Of a stretch of DNA of 64,000 bases, positions 1 through 7,264 are shown piece by piece. Origin of the DNA: Ruminococcus sp. AM36-2AA (GTDB lineage Bacteria > Bacillota > Clostridia > Lachnospirales > Lachnospiraceae); the NCBI RefSeq assembly GCF_003461955.1, contig NZ_QTYB01000001.1:302332-366331 (forward strand). Reading direction: 5' to 3'. The translations under genes were made by a program, and so were the position numbers. The notes beneath the pieces were generated by a model that worked only from the letters and a program-made list of their open reading frames with translations, did no database searches and was not told where the DNA came from. Each line of letters begins with the position of its first letter. Within the stretch, counting starts at the first letter, position 1.

Positions 1-98
1 TAATCTGGATAATTATCTCCTAGCTCATGATGTAACATCAAATCTATACATTCTGGTCTTTGTGATAGTTTTATAATTCGTTCTCTAGTTTGACCCAA
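1..98 (-). CDS. Partial CDS running off the window edge, function unknown
   Basis: An open frame starts at a TTG codon at 96-98 and stays open to base 1 (about 32 residues, beginning M-G-Q-T-R-E-R). A GAGGTGA ribosome-binding sequence, formed by the last codons of the upstream adenylosuccinate-synthetase-like gene, sits six bases before the TTG, which supports translational coupling. Too little is visible to assign a family. The start codon is inferred from the ribosome site; no ATG competes with it. Confidence 0.5.
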   Translation of the reverse strand, partial: MGQTRERIIKLSQRPECIDLMLHHELGDNYPD

Positions 99-99
99 T

Positions 100-1209
100 T
101 TAGTTCACCTCAAAATAAAAATACTTTACTTTCCAATCGTCTTTAAATGTATCACGAACAGATAAAGCTATCTTTCCACATTCATTCATATGCGTTATAG
201 CTAAAGTTTTCTGGCACGGGAGTCCTGCAGTTTTTATATCTGCTTGACATCTTTCATGTAATTCTTTTACATTTAACTTCCCATATCTCAAAGTATCCTG
301 ATGTGGATTTGGAACATTGGTTAAATCTTCTATGTCCAGATTTATGTCCGGATTAATTTCTTCCTTATTACATTCAGTTGGGAACGCACCGGCTCCATGC
401 CGCGTCATATATGTACGTGTCACATAACAAGCTTCTATATTAATTTCATCAGTCCAATTTACAGACTTTATAATTCTGGCAGGATTTTTAATACCAGTGT
501 TAGATGGAGTAAGATGTGGATAATATTCAATATTATTTTGATCCAAAAGAAGCCCCTGCCCATTTTCAAATACTATGGTATCGTATCCATTAAGTAATTG
601 ATCATTATTTACAAAATGTACATGTGACATCATAAAATCAAGATCTTCATAGTAATGATCTCGAAGCCCAGGATTTTTTACGGGATGAAATAATTCTTCT
701 TCCTGTTCAGATAACGTAATTCCCATGCTTTTGAACATATTCATATAATATGACCATGACAATGAATATGAATTAATATGTTTTTTATATCGTTGAATTG
801 TATTATAAATCCCCATTCCACAGCTTCCGTGTTTATTGTTACCACGACTTCGTTCAATAATTTGATTTGCCATCATATCAAGAGGATTTGTAATCATACA
901 TTTTCCATGAACGTACACATAAGGTTCCCATCCTAATTTCTTTAACTCTTCCCATTCTTCCCTAAATACCAGAGGATTTAAAATAAAATCCTCCGGTAAA
1001 TAAGTATCTGCTCCGTTTAATGTTCCAGAGCCGAAATGATGAAAGACATGCCGGGTTCCGTCTGATTTTAATACTGTATGTCCTCTCTGAGCACCGCCAT
1101 TTGAACACACAACGATACAGTTATCTGCATTTTTAGTATAATAATCTGTTAATTTGCCCTTGCCCTCGTCACCAAAGTTTGCCCCGATGACAATTTTTAT
1201 ATCTTTCAT
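100..1209 (-). CDS. Adenylosuccinate synthetase-like protein (PurA/PurZ superfamily)
   Basis: The 369-residue protein opens with the PurA-type GTP-binding loop G13-D-E-G-K-G-K19 and a GGAQRGHT segment matching the family's NGGHNAGHT region, so it should join aspartate to a 6-oxopurine nucleotide at GTP cost. It is shorter than bacterial PurA (about 430). Phage PurZ enzymes that make 2-aminoadenine usually replace the catalytic aspartate of this loop; here D14 is kept, so IMP-type chemistry (AMP synthesis) is the safer reading. No MazZ-, DatZ- or DpoZ-like gene is seen nearby. Start ATG at 1209 follows AAGGAGAAC. Ten bases separate it from the VWA gene upstream. Substrate is inferred, not shown. 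Confidence 0.8.
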   Translation of the reverse strand: MKDIKIVIGANFGDEGKGKLTDYYTKNADNCIVVCSNGGAQRGHTVLKSDGTRHVFHHFGSGTLNGADTYLPEDFILNPLVFREEWEELKKLGWEPYVYVHGKCMITNPLDMMANQIIERSRGNNKHGSCGMGIYNTIQRYKKHINSYSLSWSYYMNMFKSMGITLSEQEEELFHPVKNPGLRDHYYEDLDFMMSHVHFVNNDQLLNGYDTIVFENGQGLLLDQNNIEYYPHLTPSNTGIKNPARIIKSVNWTDEINIEACYVTRTYMTRHGAGAFPTECNKEEINPDINLDIEDLTNVPNPHQDTLRYGKLNVKELHERCQADIKTAGLPCQKTLAITHMNECGKIALSVRDTFKDDWKVKYFYFEVN

Positions 1210-1218
1210 ATGTTCTCC

Positions 1219-2118
1219 TTACCAAACAATAGCTCCTGATTCATCTGTTTCTGCAGAAATTACAGTGGATGAGGCTACTACAGGTTCATTATTTTCTGCA
1301 GCCGCAACTACAATCTTTACAATTTCATCTGCAATATTATCAAGACGATTAATGGTCCTAAAATGGTTATCATCAAGATACTCTGAGAAAGACTCAACTA
1401 TTCCTTCCAGGTCATATTCATTACGATGATTTACATTGATATGATAAATATCAAATTTCTCAGATGTTTCCATATATAAATCTTTAGTTTCTACATCTGC
1501 CTGAAGTGTATCGCCAGTTGTAATTCCTAATCCAGAACGGCGTCCTGATACTGGTAAGTACGGATTAAGACGTTCGTCTCCAATAGTAATAATTACGCCT
1601 TTTTTACCCCTATTCCAACAATCAAGTTTTGTATGACGAGATCCAAAATACCAAGCAGCAGTATAAGATTCATATGAGTTACCTCCGCCACCAAATTCAA
1701 AGTAAATTTTATCAAGCTGCTCTGCGATTCTAATATCTGATTCAAACTGAGAAGCCTGTATCGGATAACTATCATAAGCCAAATCTCCAATACCCATAAT
1801 CATAAATTCTACATCTTTAATCTGACCATATAATTTTGTCATGATTTCATTAAGTCTTTTTGCAATTTCTACTGCGGTCTGCCCCATAGATCCGGTGACA
1901 TCTAAAGCCAAAATAACCGGTAAAGTATTCGGATGTTCTTCATTATCGCAACATTCTCTAATAACACCTTTAGGATCGAGTGCTGCATCAATATTTTTTG
2001 CTTTAAACATTTCCTGGTTAGAATAGTTAGAAGTGATAATTCCTCTAGTATCAGTCTCGTATCCTTTTGATGTTGCATAATTTACAAAACTTGCTGTTGT
2101 CCAACTTCCACATCCCAT
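1219..2118 (-). CDS. VWA-domain protein
   Basis: A 299-residue protein with a von Willebrand factor A fold. The metal-ion-dependent adhesion site is visible as D73-V-T-G-S77 (a DxTxS variant of DxSxS), with a later T-I-G-D-E strand that fits the third metal loop. The N-terminal 60 residues are family-specific and no signal peptide is present, so it should be cytosolic. VWA proteins act as metal-dependent protein-binding scaffolds, often with AAA ATPases or Ter proteins; both occur in this window. It directly follows the interrupted gene at 2121-2747 with a two-base gap, so the pair is co-transcribed. Partner unknown. Confidence 0.8.
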   Translation of the reverse strand: MGCGSWTTASFVNYATSKGYETDTRGIITSNYSNQEMFKAKNIDAALDPKGVIRECCDNEEHPNTLPVILALDVTGSMGQTAVEIAKRLNEIMTKLYGQIKDVEFMIMGIGDLAYDSYPIQASQFESDIRIAEQLDKIYFEFGGGGNSYESYTAAWYFGSRHTKLDCWNRGKKGVIITIGDERLNPYLPVSGRRSGLGITTGDTLQADVETKDLYMETSEKFDIYHINVNHRNEYDLEGIVESFSEYLDDNHFRTINRLDNIADEIVKIVVAAAENNEPVVASSTVISAETDESGAIVW

Positions 2119-2120
2119 AA

Positions 2121-2747
2121 TTATTCGTCCTCCTCTACTTCATCATCTTCTACATCAGTATCATCCATACTGAAATCAAACATGCCGTCAAACATATCTC
2201 CCATACTACCGTTCATCATCATAAATGGCATCATAGCGTTCATAGGATTATTGTCTGTTCCAGTTCCTGTACCAGCTACTCCGTTCATCATCTGGGTCAT
2301 CATCATATATTTGAATATTTTGTTTGCACTGTTCTTGTCTTTTCCAAGATTACTTCCAAACATAGACACGATTTTTCCATAGAAATAAGTGTTTCCCATA
2401 AATACATGGCGCTCCGGCAAAATTGTTTCAACTGTAGAATCCTCATAATTGATTACAGTAATTTTTGTTTTATCTGCTTCAATAACGCATTTTGGTCTTC
2501 CATTTACAAGGATAATATCTCATTTAGCCACCTTATTTGTTGGAATAACGAAGAAGAAATTTTCATCTACTCCAGGAAACACAAAATTACCACAGTTTGT
2601 GAGCTTACCGGATTTAACATTGTAACTCTTATATCCATTAGAAGTTTTTACAGCAATATTACCGCTCATGGATAACTTGCACATTCCGCTACCAATTTTT
2701 CCAAACATTCCATTCATAAAATTATTCATCATTTTAATTTCCTCCAT
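2121..2747 (-). pseudogene. Met-rich acidic-tailed protein interrupted by an in-frame TGA
   Basis: The first part (2747-2523) encodes 75 residues and ends at TGA (2520-2522). The same frame stays open to a TAA at 2121, giving a protein of about 207 residues if the TGA were read. Sequence after the TGA (D-I-I-L-V-N-G-R-P-K) is protein-like and continuous with what precedes it. A TTG at 2418-2420 is the only plausible internal start and has no good ribosome site. The C-terminal half has Met-rich segments and a D/E tail. TGA is one substitution from GGA (Gly) or AGA (Arg), so a nonsense mutation is the simplest explanation; readthrough is possible. ATG at 2747 follows AATGGAGGAA. Confidence 0.7.
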
Positions 2748-2755
2748 TGTTTAAT

Positions 2756-3310
2756 TTAATTTTTATTGATCACATTAATTTGACAGCTCTCCATTACCTC
2801 AAGCGCTGCTTTATGCTTTACTGGTGTTGATCCGGCGCAACAACTAGCATCAACTGTAATTTCTACTTCTGGAAATTCAGTTTTTAAACACAAAGCATTT
2901 GTAATCACACAAATATCCGTACAAAGACCTATGATTTCTACTTCATAAATTGGCTTGCCAAGTTCAAACATGCCAAGCCATGGCAGATAATCCCAATGAT
3001 ATCCAAATGTATCTTTATAACGGATTTTTCTTAAATCTGGAGATTCTTCTTCTACTGCCAACTCACTAATAATTTCCCATCCCCATGTATTACGAATACA
3101 ATGCTCCACAGGAAGTTTTCTACCTTCCTGAGTATTTAAGTAATTTACTTCGTGCGTATCTTTGGTAAAAATAACAAAATCACCATTGTTTCTATACTCA
3201 TTAATTTTTTTTACAATATTGGGGACTATGGCAATGGCTTCATCACTACCAAGACTTCCATAAACAAAGTCATTCTGAACATCCACTACAACTAATATCT
3301 TCTTTGCCAT
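2756..3310 (-). CDS. Isochorismatase-family hydrolase, nicotinamidase-like
   Basis: The 184-residue protein has the cysteine-hydrolase fold: V-V-D10-V-Q-N-D-F supplies the catalytic aspartate, F-T-K-D-T-H supplies the D/H metal-site segment, and G-L-C-T-D-I-C-V near residue 137 carries the nucleophilic cysteine. This motif set matches nicotinamidase/PncA enzymes, which turn nicotinamide into nicotinate for NAD+ salvage. In a phage it could affect NAD+ supply when host NAD-depleting defences act; that is inference. The start at 3310 overlaps the end of the preceding basic-protein gene by 41 bases. Related cysteine hydrolases with other substrates cannot be excluded. Confidence 0.8.
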   Translation of the reverse strand: MAKKILVVVDVQNDFVYGSLGSDEAIAIVPNIVKKINEYRNNGDFVIFTKDTHEVNYLNTQEGRKLPVEHCIRNTWGWEIISELAVEEESPDLRKIRYKDTFGYHWDYLPWLGMFELGKPIYEVEIIGLCTDICVITNALCLKTEFPEVEITVDASCCAGSTPVKHKAALEVMESCQINVINKN

Positions 3311-3647
3311 CTTCTTTTCTCCATTCTTTTTCCTGCTGTTTGCAATCTATTACCTGCTGCTTATCATGTCGTTTATAATTATCTCCAGGACCATTACGTG
3401 CATTTGCATGAGCTTTTCTCATATTTGTCTTTTCAGCGGCACCGCCTCGACCAAGCCATCCATTATGACCTTTGGCTAGCATCCCTGATTCAAATTCAGA
3501 TTCATCAATCCATTTACCACGATATGCCCCAGCATATTTTTGCTCCTTAATTAATCTGCGTCTTTTCTTGATATTTTTTATTCTTTGTTTTCTATAATAT
3601 CCTCTGTCACGTTTTGGCAAATAACTCGCCTCCTTATCACAGTTCAA
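3270..3647 (-). CDS. Small basic protein, unknown
   Basis: A 125-residue protein very rich in Lys/Arg (KKRRR and similar runs in residues 11-36), with Gly/Asn-rich middle and a cysteine pair at the end (C-S-G-C). The composition suggests nucleic-acid binding, but no family is recognised. It ends in TGA inside the next gene, overlapping it by 41 bases, an unusually long overlap for this window, so the true reading could be shorter. It is preceded by a long inverted repeat (3654-3707) that may control it. Confidence 0.55.
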   Translation of the reverse strand: MNCDKEASYLPKRDRGYYRKQRIKNIKKRRRLIKEQKYAGAYRGKWIDESEFESGMLAKGHNGWLGRGGAAEKTNMRKAHANARNGPGDNYKRHDKQQVIDCKQQEKEWRKEDGKEDISCSGCSE

Positions 3648-3653
3648 TTATCT

Positions 3654-3707
3654 GAATATCCACTTTTTATTCTGAATATTTACTTTTGTAATAAAAAGTG
3701 GATATTC
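3654..3707. repeat. 18-bp perfect inverted repeat with 18-nt loop
   Basis: Bases 3654-3671 and 3690-3707 are exact reverse complements. The repeat fills the gap between the phosphoesterase gene that ends at 3713 and the basic-protein gene that starts at 3647. On the minus strand no U-run follows, so it is not a normal terminator for the genes here; on the plus strand five T residues follow. It may be an mRNA stability hairpin, a processing site or a protein site. Confidence 0.7.
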
Positions 3708-3712
3708 GATTT

Positions 3713-4339
3713 TTAATTCTTAATATCACATCTTTTGGCCACCTCAATTTCTTTATCAGTAAGACTGTCAGCTCCAGTAATAATCTCTTCTAATGTTCGA
3801 GGTGTATAATTCATATATGGCATCATAGCTCCTGCGTTATACATATTACATGGTCGATCATACAGTTCTTTCATTTCATATTTAGTGCGTTCCATCATAT
3901 TCCACTCGAACGAATTATGTACATGTGCATAGAGATGATACCAACCGTAATAATGATGATTGAAACATGGAATCGGATAATGGCAGAGTACAACACCATT
4001 ACTATTCTTCTTGTCATCTGTTCCAGTGATATGCAGCTCTTTATAATCTGTAATTTCTACAAACATAGACTGCAACTCTCTATTTTTAAGATGCTTATGA
4101 TCATGATTTCCCCTAATTAAATGAATATGTCCATTTAACTGTTTAAGAATTTCAAGAGTTTTTGTAGTGTTATACCAACTGATGTCACCAAGAATGTATA
4201 CGTCGTCTTCCATGCCAACAACATTGTTCCAATTCTTAATAAGCACAGCATCATGGTCTTCAATTGTCTTAAATGGGCGATTATCAAATGATAGACAATT
4301 CACATGACCAAAATGTAAGTCACCGATAAAATAATTCAT
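3713..4339 (-). CDS. Calcineurin-like metallophosphoesterase
   Basis: Motifs in order are G-D-L-H-F-G-H (metal ligands), G-D-I-S-W, R-G-N-H-D-H, a C-H-Y-P-I segment and H-V-H-N, the full five-block calcineurin phosphoesterase signature in a protein of about 208 residues. It should be a cytosolic Mn/Fe-dependent phosphatase or phosphodiesterase; small members act on nucleotides, RNA ends or cyclic nucleotides. I chose ATG at 4339 because AAGGTG lies eight bases upstream; an in-frame GTG at 4348 is three codons earlier. A second, unrelated-length member lies at 4778-5515. Substrate unknown. Confidence 0.85.
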   Translation of the reverse strand: MNYFIGDLHFGHVNCLSFDNRPFKTIEDHDAVLIKNWNNVVGMEDDVYILGDISWYNTTKTLEILKQLNGHIHLIRGNHDHKHLKNRELQSMFVEITDYKELHITGTDDKKNSNGVVLCHYPIPCFNHHYYGWYHLYAHVHNSFEWNMMERTKYEMKELYDRPCNMYNAGAMMPYMNYTPRTLEEIITGADSLTDKEIEVAKRCDIKN

Positions 4340-4344
4340 ATGTG

Positions 4345-4533
4345 TCACACCTTAAATTTGTTAATATATTTCATCATTTCATCTTCTTCCAGATAAAATG
4401 GATCTTTACCATCTGCTGCGATTGCTCCGTGTACTATTGCCATGAACTGTTCGAATCTCAAATCTGGAGCATTTGTAGCCCATACTGCAGCCAACTCGTT
4501 ACAAAATTTATAAATTCTATTCGGATCTCTCAT
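4345..4533 (-). CDS. Small conserved-type phage protein, unknown
   Basis: A 62-residue protein starting M-R-D-P-N-R-I. It has a central P-D-L-R-F-E-Q-F helix and a D-P-F-Y-L-E-E-D-E motif, a pattern I associate with short hypothetical proteins of Clostridia phages. No catalytic motif is visible. It ends in TGA just upstream of the phosphoesterase start and supplies that gene's ribosome site within its last codons, so the two are probably coupled. Confidence 0.65.
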   Translation of the reverse strand: MRDPNRIYKFCNELAAVWATNAPDLRFEQFMAIVHGAIAADGKDPFYLEEDEMMKYINKFKV

Positions 4534-4550
4534 GTTCTTTTAATCTCATT

Positions 4551-4781
4551 TCATATTTTTTTTTCTATATACTCTTCATAGATATTATCCGTAATGGTTT
4601 TAATATCATCGTGCAAATTTTCTTCGGGATATTCAATAAGCGAAGGCCATATATAAGAACTCATGATAATGTAATAAACAGCTTCTTTTTTGGAAAATGA
4701 ATATTTCCTCATTAGAATTTGTATCAAACCTCTTAAATAATCTTCATCTTTAATCTTTTCATCGTAAGTTTTACTCATCAC
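4551..4781 (-). CDS. Small helical protein, unknown
   Basis: A 76-residue charged protein (M-M-S-K-T-Y-D-E-K) with predicted helices and no recognised domain. It overlaps the end of the large phosphoesterase gene by four bases (start at 4781, that gene ends at 4778), a typical coupled phage arrangement. No family is recognised. Confidence 0.6.
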   Translation of the reverse strand: MMSKTYDEKIKDEDYLRGLIQILMRKYSFSKKEAVYYIIMSSYIWPSLIEYPEENLHDDIKTITDNIYEEYIEKKI

Positions 4782-5515
4782 GCCACCCTCACTATTTTCT
4801 TATATAAACATATATCTTTATCATTAACAGCCGTATTCACATGATAATGACCAAAGAACCATCGTGTATATTCTGTTGTGCATCGAACCTGCTCTAAGTA
4901 ATTAGTAAGCTTATCTGGCTTAAAACGTCTTCCGAATATTAATGCCTGTGTGGAAGAAGCCGTACAATGAGTTAAAATAAAATCTACTTTGTTATCTGCC
5001 ACTGAAAGATTATTTAATCCTTCATCCATTTCTTCTTCATTCGGCATTTCTTCTTCCCACCAAGAGATATGATTAATCCGATACGTTTTAGAGATATCAT
5101 TTCGCCATATTCTTACTCTAGGATCATCAATTTCAAGAACACCATCTTGAATATCATGACTCCGTGCTCCACCAAATGTAAAAAACGATTTATCATCAAT
5201 ATTAAAAACTTGGCCTCGCATAAGATGAATAACAGAATTATTTATAAAATGTACTTTTCCGCCATGCCATTCAGATACAGGATAAGAATTAAGAAGATCA
5301 AAATTACTATGATTACCATCTATAAAAAGTGTTGTAAAATTCCTCTCTTCAAGCCAATTTAAATCATGTCTTTGCTGCGGAGTATCATTCCATATACCGA
5401 AATCGCCAAGAACAATTACATAATCATCTTTGGTCATTTCTTTTTGTTCTGGAAATGATTCCATATTTAATCTATGAACCCAATCCCCATGCGTATCACC
5501 TGTTACCCAGATCAT
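4778..5515 (-). CDS. Calcineurin-like metallophosphoesterase (second copy)
   Basis: A 245-residue protein with G-D-T-H-G-D at residues 6-11, V-L-G-D-F-G, D-G-N-H-S-N-F, T-H-C and G-H-Y-H-V-N motifs, the ordered metal-binding blocks of the family. It is longer than the 3713-4339 enzyme and has a different insert between blocks, so the two are not a recent duplication. Ser/Thr-phosphatase-like and nuclease-like roles are both possible. It directly abuts the GNAT gene at 5515. Confidence 0.85.
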   Translation of the reverse strand: MIWVTGDTHGDWVHRLNMESFPEQKEMTKDDYVIVLGDFGIWNDTPQQRHDLNWLEERNFTTLFIDGNHSNFDLLNSYPVSEWHGGKVHFINNSVIHLMRGQVFNIDDKSFFTFGGARSHDIQDGVLEIDDPRVRIWRNDISKTYRINHISWWEEEMPNEEEMDEGLNNLSVADNKVDFILTHCTASSTQALIFGRRFKPDKLTNYLEQVRCTTEYTRWFFGHYHVNTAVNDKDICLYKKIVRVA

Positions 5516-5808
5516 TATTTACCTCTCTTCATCAAAAACATTGTTGGTTCTGCGATTTCATACCCGTTCTTTTGGTAGGTATGTATAGCTCTTTTATTAT
5601 CAGCATTTACCCATAACACACTACAACCGTATTTTTCATTTAGCATTTTTACAATTTGTGTTCCATATCCTTTATTTTGATATGGTGGGAAAATATTTAA
5701 ACGTGAAAGCATTCTACCTTTTATATCAATTTCTGCCTCTCCTATTTTTTCATCATTCAGGAATATCTCAATTTCCTGGTATAGTTCATTTTCTTTAAGA
5801 TTTATCAT
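5515..5808 (-). CDS. Short GNAT-family N-acetyltransferase
   Basis: The 97-residue protein contains the acetyl-CoA loop P-P-Y-Q-N-K-G-Y-G-T (a Q-x-x-G-x-G/A type motif A), followed by V-N-A-D-N-K-R-A and Y-Q-K-N-G-Y-E, the motif B region of GNAT enzymes. It is much shorter than a usual GNAT (about 150), having only the core from strand 4 onward, so it may be a minimal enzyme or a non-catalytic relative. It overlaps the zinc-ribbon gene before it by 14 bases. Confidence 0.75.
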   Translation of the reverse strand: MINLKENELYQEIEIFLNDEKIGEAEIDIKGRMLSRLNIFPPYQNKGYGTQIVKMLNEKYGCSVLWVNADNKRAIHTYQKNGYEIAEPTMFLMKRGK

Positions 5809-6004
5809 TCTTCATCTCCTTCGACTCCTCCCTTAACCTAATAGCTCTTTTGACTTCTCTGTCTGTACTTTTCACATGCCTACCACTTGCACACTTTACA
5901 CATTTAATTCTCCAACGACCTTGATATCGCTCAAAATGCCCGAACCCAGTGGGTACATATTCACCACAACAATAACATGTTCCTGGATATCTATTTCTTG
6001 CCAT
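5795..6004 (-). CDS. Small zinc-ribbon-like protein
   Basis: A 69-residue basic protein with C-Y-C-C near the N-terminus and C-V-K-C about 25 residues later, a four-cysteine arrangement able to hold one zinc ion. A positively charged C-terminus follows. Nucleic-acid binding is likely but unproven. It overlaps its neighbours on both sides (13-14 bases), consistent with coupled translation. Confidence 0.65.
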   Translation of the reverse strand: MARNRYPGTCYCCGEYVPTGFGHFERYQGRWRIKCVKCASGRHVKSTDREVKRAIRLREESKEMKNDKS

Positions 6005-6467
6005 TCTTCATCTCCTCTAACTTCTTCTCGGCTTCTTCGCGAGTGAGAAAAATAGATTTTCCTATAGAATTTTTCATAATTGAAGTAAATTTAATTTCTT
6101 TTACATAATATAATTTTCTTTCATATTCACACTGAATATCTTCTTCACATTTCCACTTTTGAGTAGCCTTGCAATTATCATAATCGTAAATGCAATCAAG
6201 AAATGATCCTACTACATACACATTAGTTCCTGTCGCAACTGGCAACCTCACAAGTAAGCCCTGTTCTTCTAAGTCTTTGTAAGACTTTAATTCTTCCAAC
6301 CACTTTACAAGTTGCATATGTTCTTCCGCACATTTTATACAATTAGTCTTTATATCATCGTCTATAGAATCAATTGGCTCAAAATCTGCGCCTCTATAAT
6401 TCTTTTCTGCTACTTCTTTTGCATGAGCAATAGCTTCTTCAAGCGTTAATCTCTCCATCTGCTTCAT
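5991..6467 (-). CDS. Conserved phage hypothetical protein
   Basis: A 158-residue protein with an N-terminal helix (L-T-L-E-E-A-I-A-H-A), a C-A-E-E-H-x-Q-L-x-x-W-L-E-E-L-K helix and the phrase D-L-E-E-Q-G-L-L-V-R-L-P, a layout common among hypothetical proteins of Clostridia phages. A short beta-rich part with several cysteines and a C-terminal T-R-E-E-A-E-K-K-L motif follow. No function is known to me for this family. Confidence 0.7.
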   Translation of the reverse strand: MKQMERLTLEEAIAHAKEVAEKNYRGADFEPIDSIDDDIKTNCIKCAEEHMQLVKWLEELKSYKDLEEQGLLVRLPVATGTNVYVVGSFLDCIYDYDNCKATQKWKCEEDIQCEYERKLYYVKEIKFTSIMKNSIGKSIFLTREEAEKKLEEMKNGKK

Positions 6468-6481
6468 CTTAAAACCTTATA

Positions 6482-6895
6482 TTATTTATTCTCCAGTTCA
6501 TTGTATCTTTCAAGTAACTCTCTAAGTGCCGGATTCTCTGCTGCATACATTACGTATTTTTTTACTTCATCCATATCTTTAATGATCTTGTCCATCTCTT
6601 TGCGGAGTTTTGCTGCTTCTTTACGCTGCATAACCCTGTATTCATATGCCGCTGTATTAATCTTACAAATAACTTCCGCAGTAATCCCTTTAGAAATATT
6701 TTCCTCAATAAAATCTGGTGTAACAAAGTCTTTAATAGTCACAATACGATCAGAACCATTGCCAGAGACATATACTGTATCTCCAACAGCATATTTTGTT
6801 CCGTCTTCATAAATTGCAAAGTAATAATCTTTTTTACAACATCCAGATCCTAATTCAACAACTGCTACTGACTGATATCCTGTTAATTTTGCCAT
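6482..6895 (-). CDS. Small beta-plus-helix protein, unknown
   Basis: I place the start at ATG 6895 (M-A-K-L-T-G-Y) because AAGGAG lies nine bases upstream; the open frame extends further but reads like untranslated leader. The protein has about 137 residues: an N-terminal beta region containing Y-A-V-G-D-T-V-Y-V, which resembles a small SH3/KOW-like barrel, and a C-terminal charged helix. No family assigned. Confidence 0.6.
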   Translation of the reverse strand: MAKLTGYQSVAVVELGSGCCKKDYYFAIYEDGTKYAVGDTVYVSGNGSDRIVTIKDFVTPDFIEENISKGITAEVICKINTAAYEYRVMQRKEAAKLRKEMDKIIKDMDEVKKYVMYAAENPALRELLERYNELENK

Positions 6896-7031
6896 TTCTT
6901 CATTCTCCTTTTTCTCAATATTATTAAGCTTATATTGCAATACAAAACTATCAAGTGTGCCTTTACGTTTTTTTGCAATTATAATAGATGCAAATTTTAT
7001 AGGAAACTCTATCATATGTTACTACCTATAT

Positions 7032-7255
7032 TTATTTCTTCTTATTTTTAAATAGCGTACCGATTAAAAGCATAATTAGCCAACATCCTGTTGCCATTGG
7101 CAAACTAAAACCGATTCCAAAACATAATGTGATTAAATAAATAATCCCACAAGTCACGGCCCAACTAACTAAATATGCAAGTACAACTACTAATATAAAA
7201 CCTAAGCAATTTATTTATTCTTCTTTCTTGGAGCAGGTGAAATATCCTGCTCCAT
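7032..7255 (-). pseudogene. Frameshifted small two-helix membrane protein
   Basis: An ATG at 7255 opens 14 codons (M-E-Q-D-I-S-P-A-P-R-K-K-N-K) ending in TAA. In the minus-one frame an open stretch then runs to a TAA at 7032 and encodes a strongly hydrophobic segment (N-C-L-G-F-I-L-V-V-V, then G-I-I-Y-L-I-T-L-C-F-G, then G-C-W-L-I-M-L-L) and a Lys tail, with no start codon of its own before the first membrane segment. Joining the frames at the A-rich tract gives a coherent two-to-three-helix membrane protein of about 75 residues. Either a one-base indel or a programmed shift separates them. Confidence 0.55.
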
Positions 7256-7264
7256 GTTGTTATA

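Noticed and set aside
100..1209. Z-genome (2-aminoadenine) phage
   Set aside because: The catalytic Asp is kept and no MazZ, DatZ or DpoZ gene is present in the window; the polymerase is DnaE-type.
2121..2747. Genome-wide stop-codon recoding (TGA as Trp)
   Set aside because: Several genes here end naturally at TGA with correct coupling to the next start, so TGA is a real stop.
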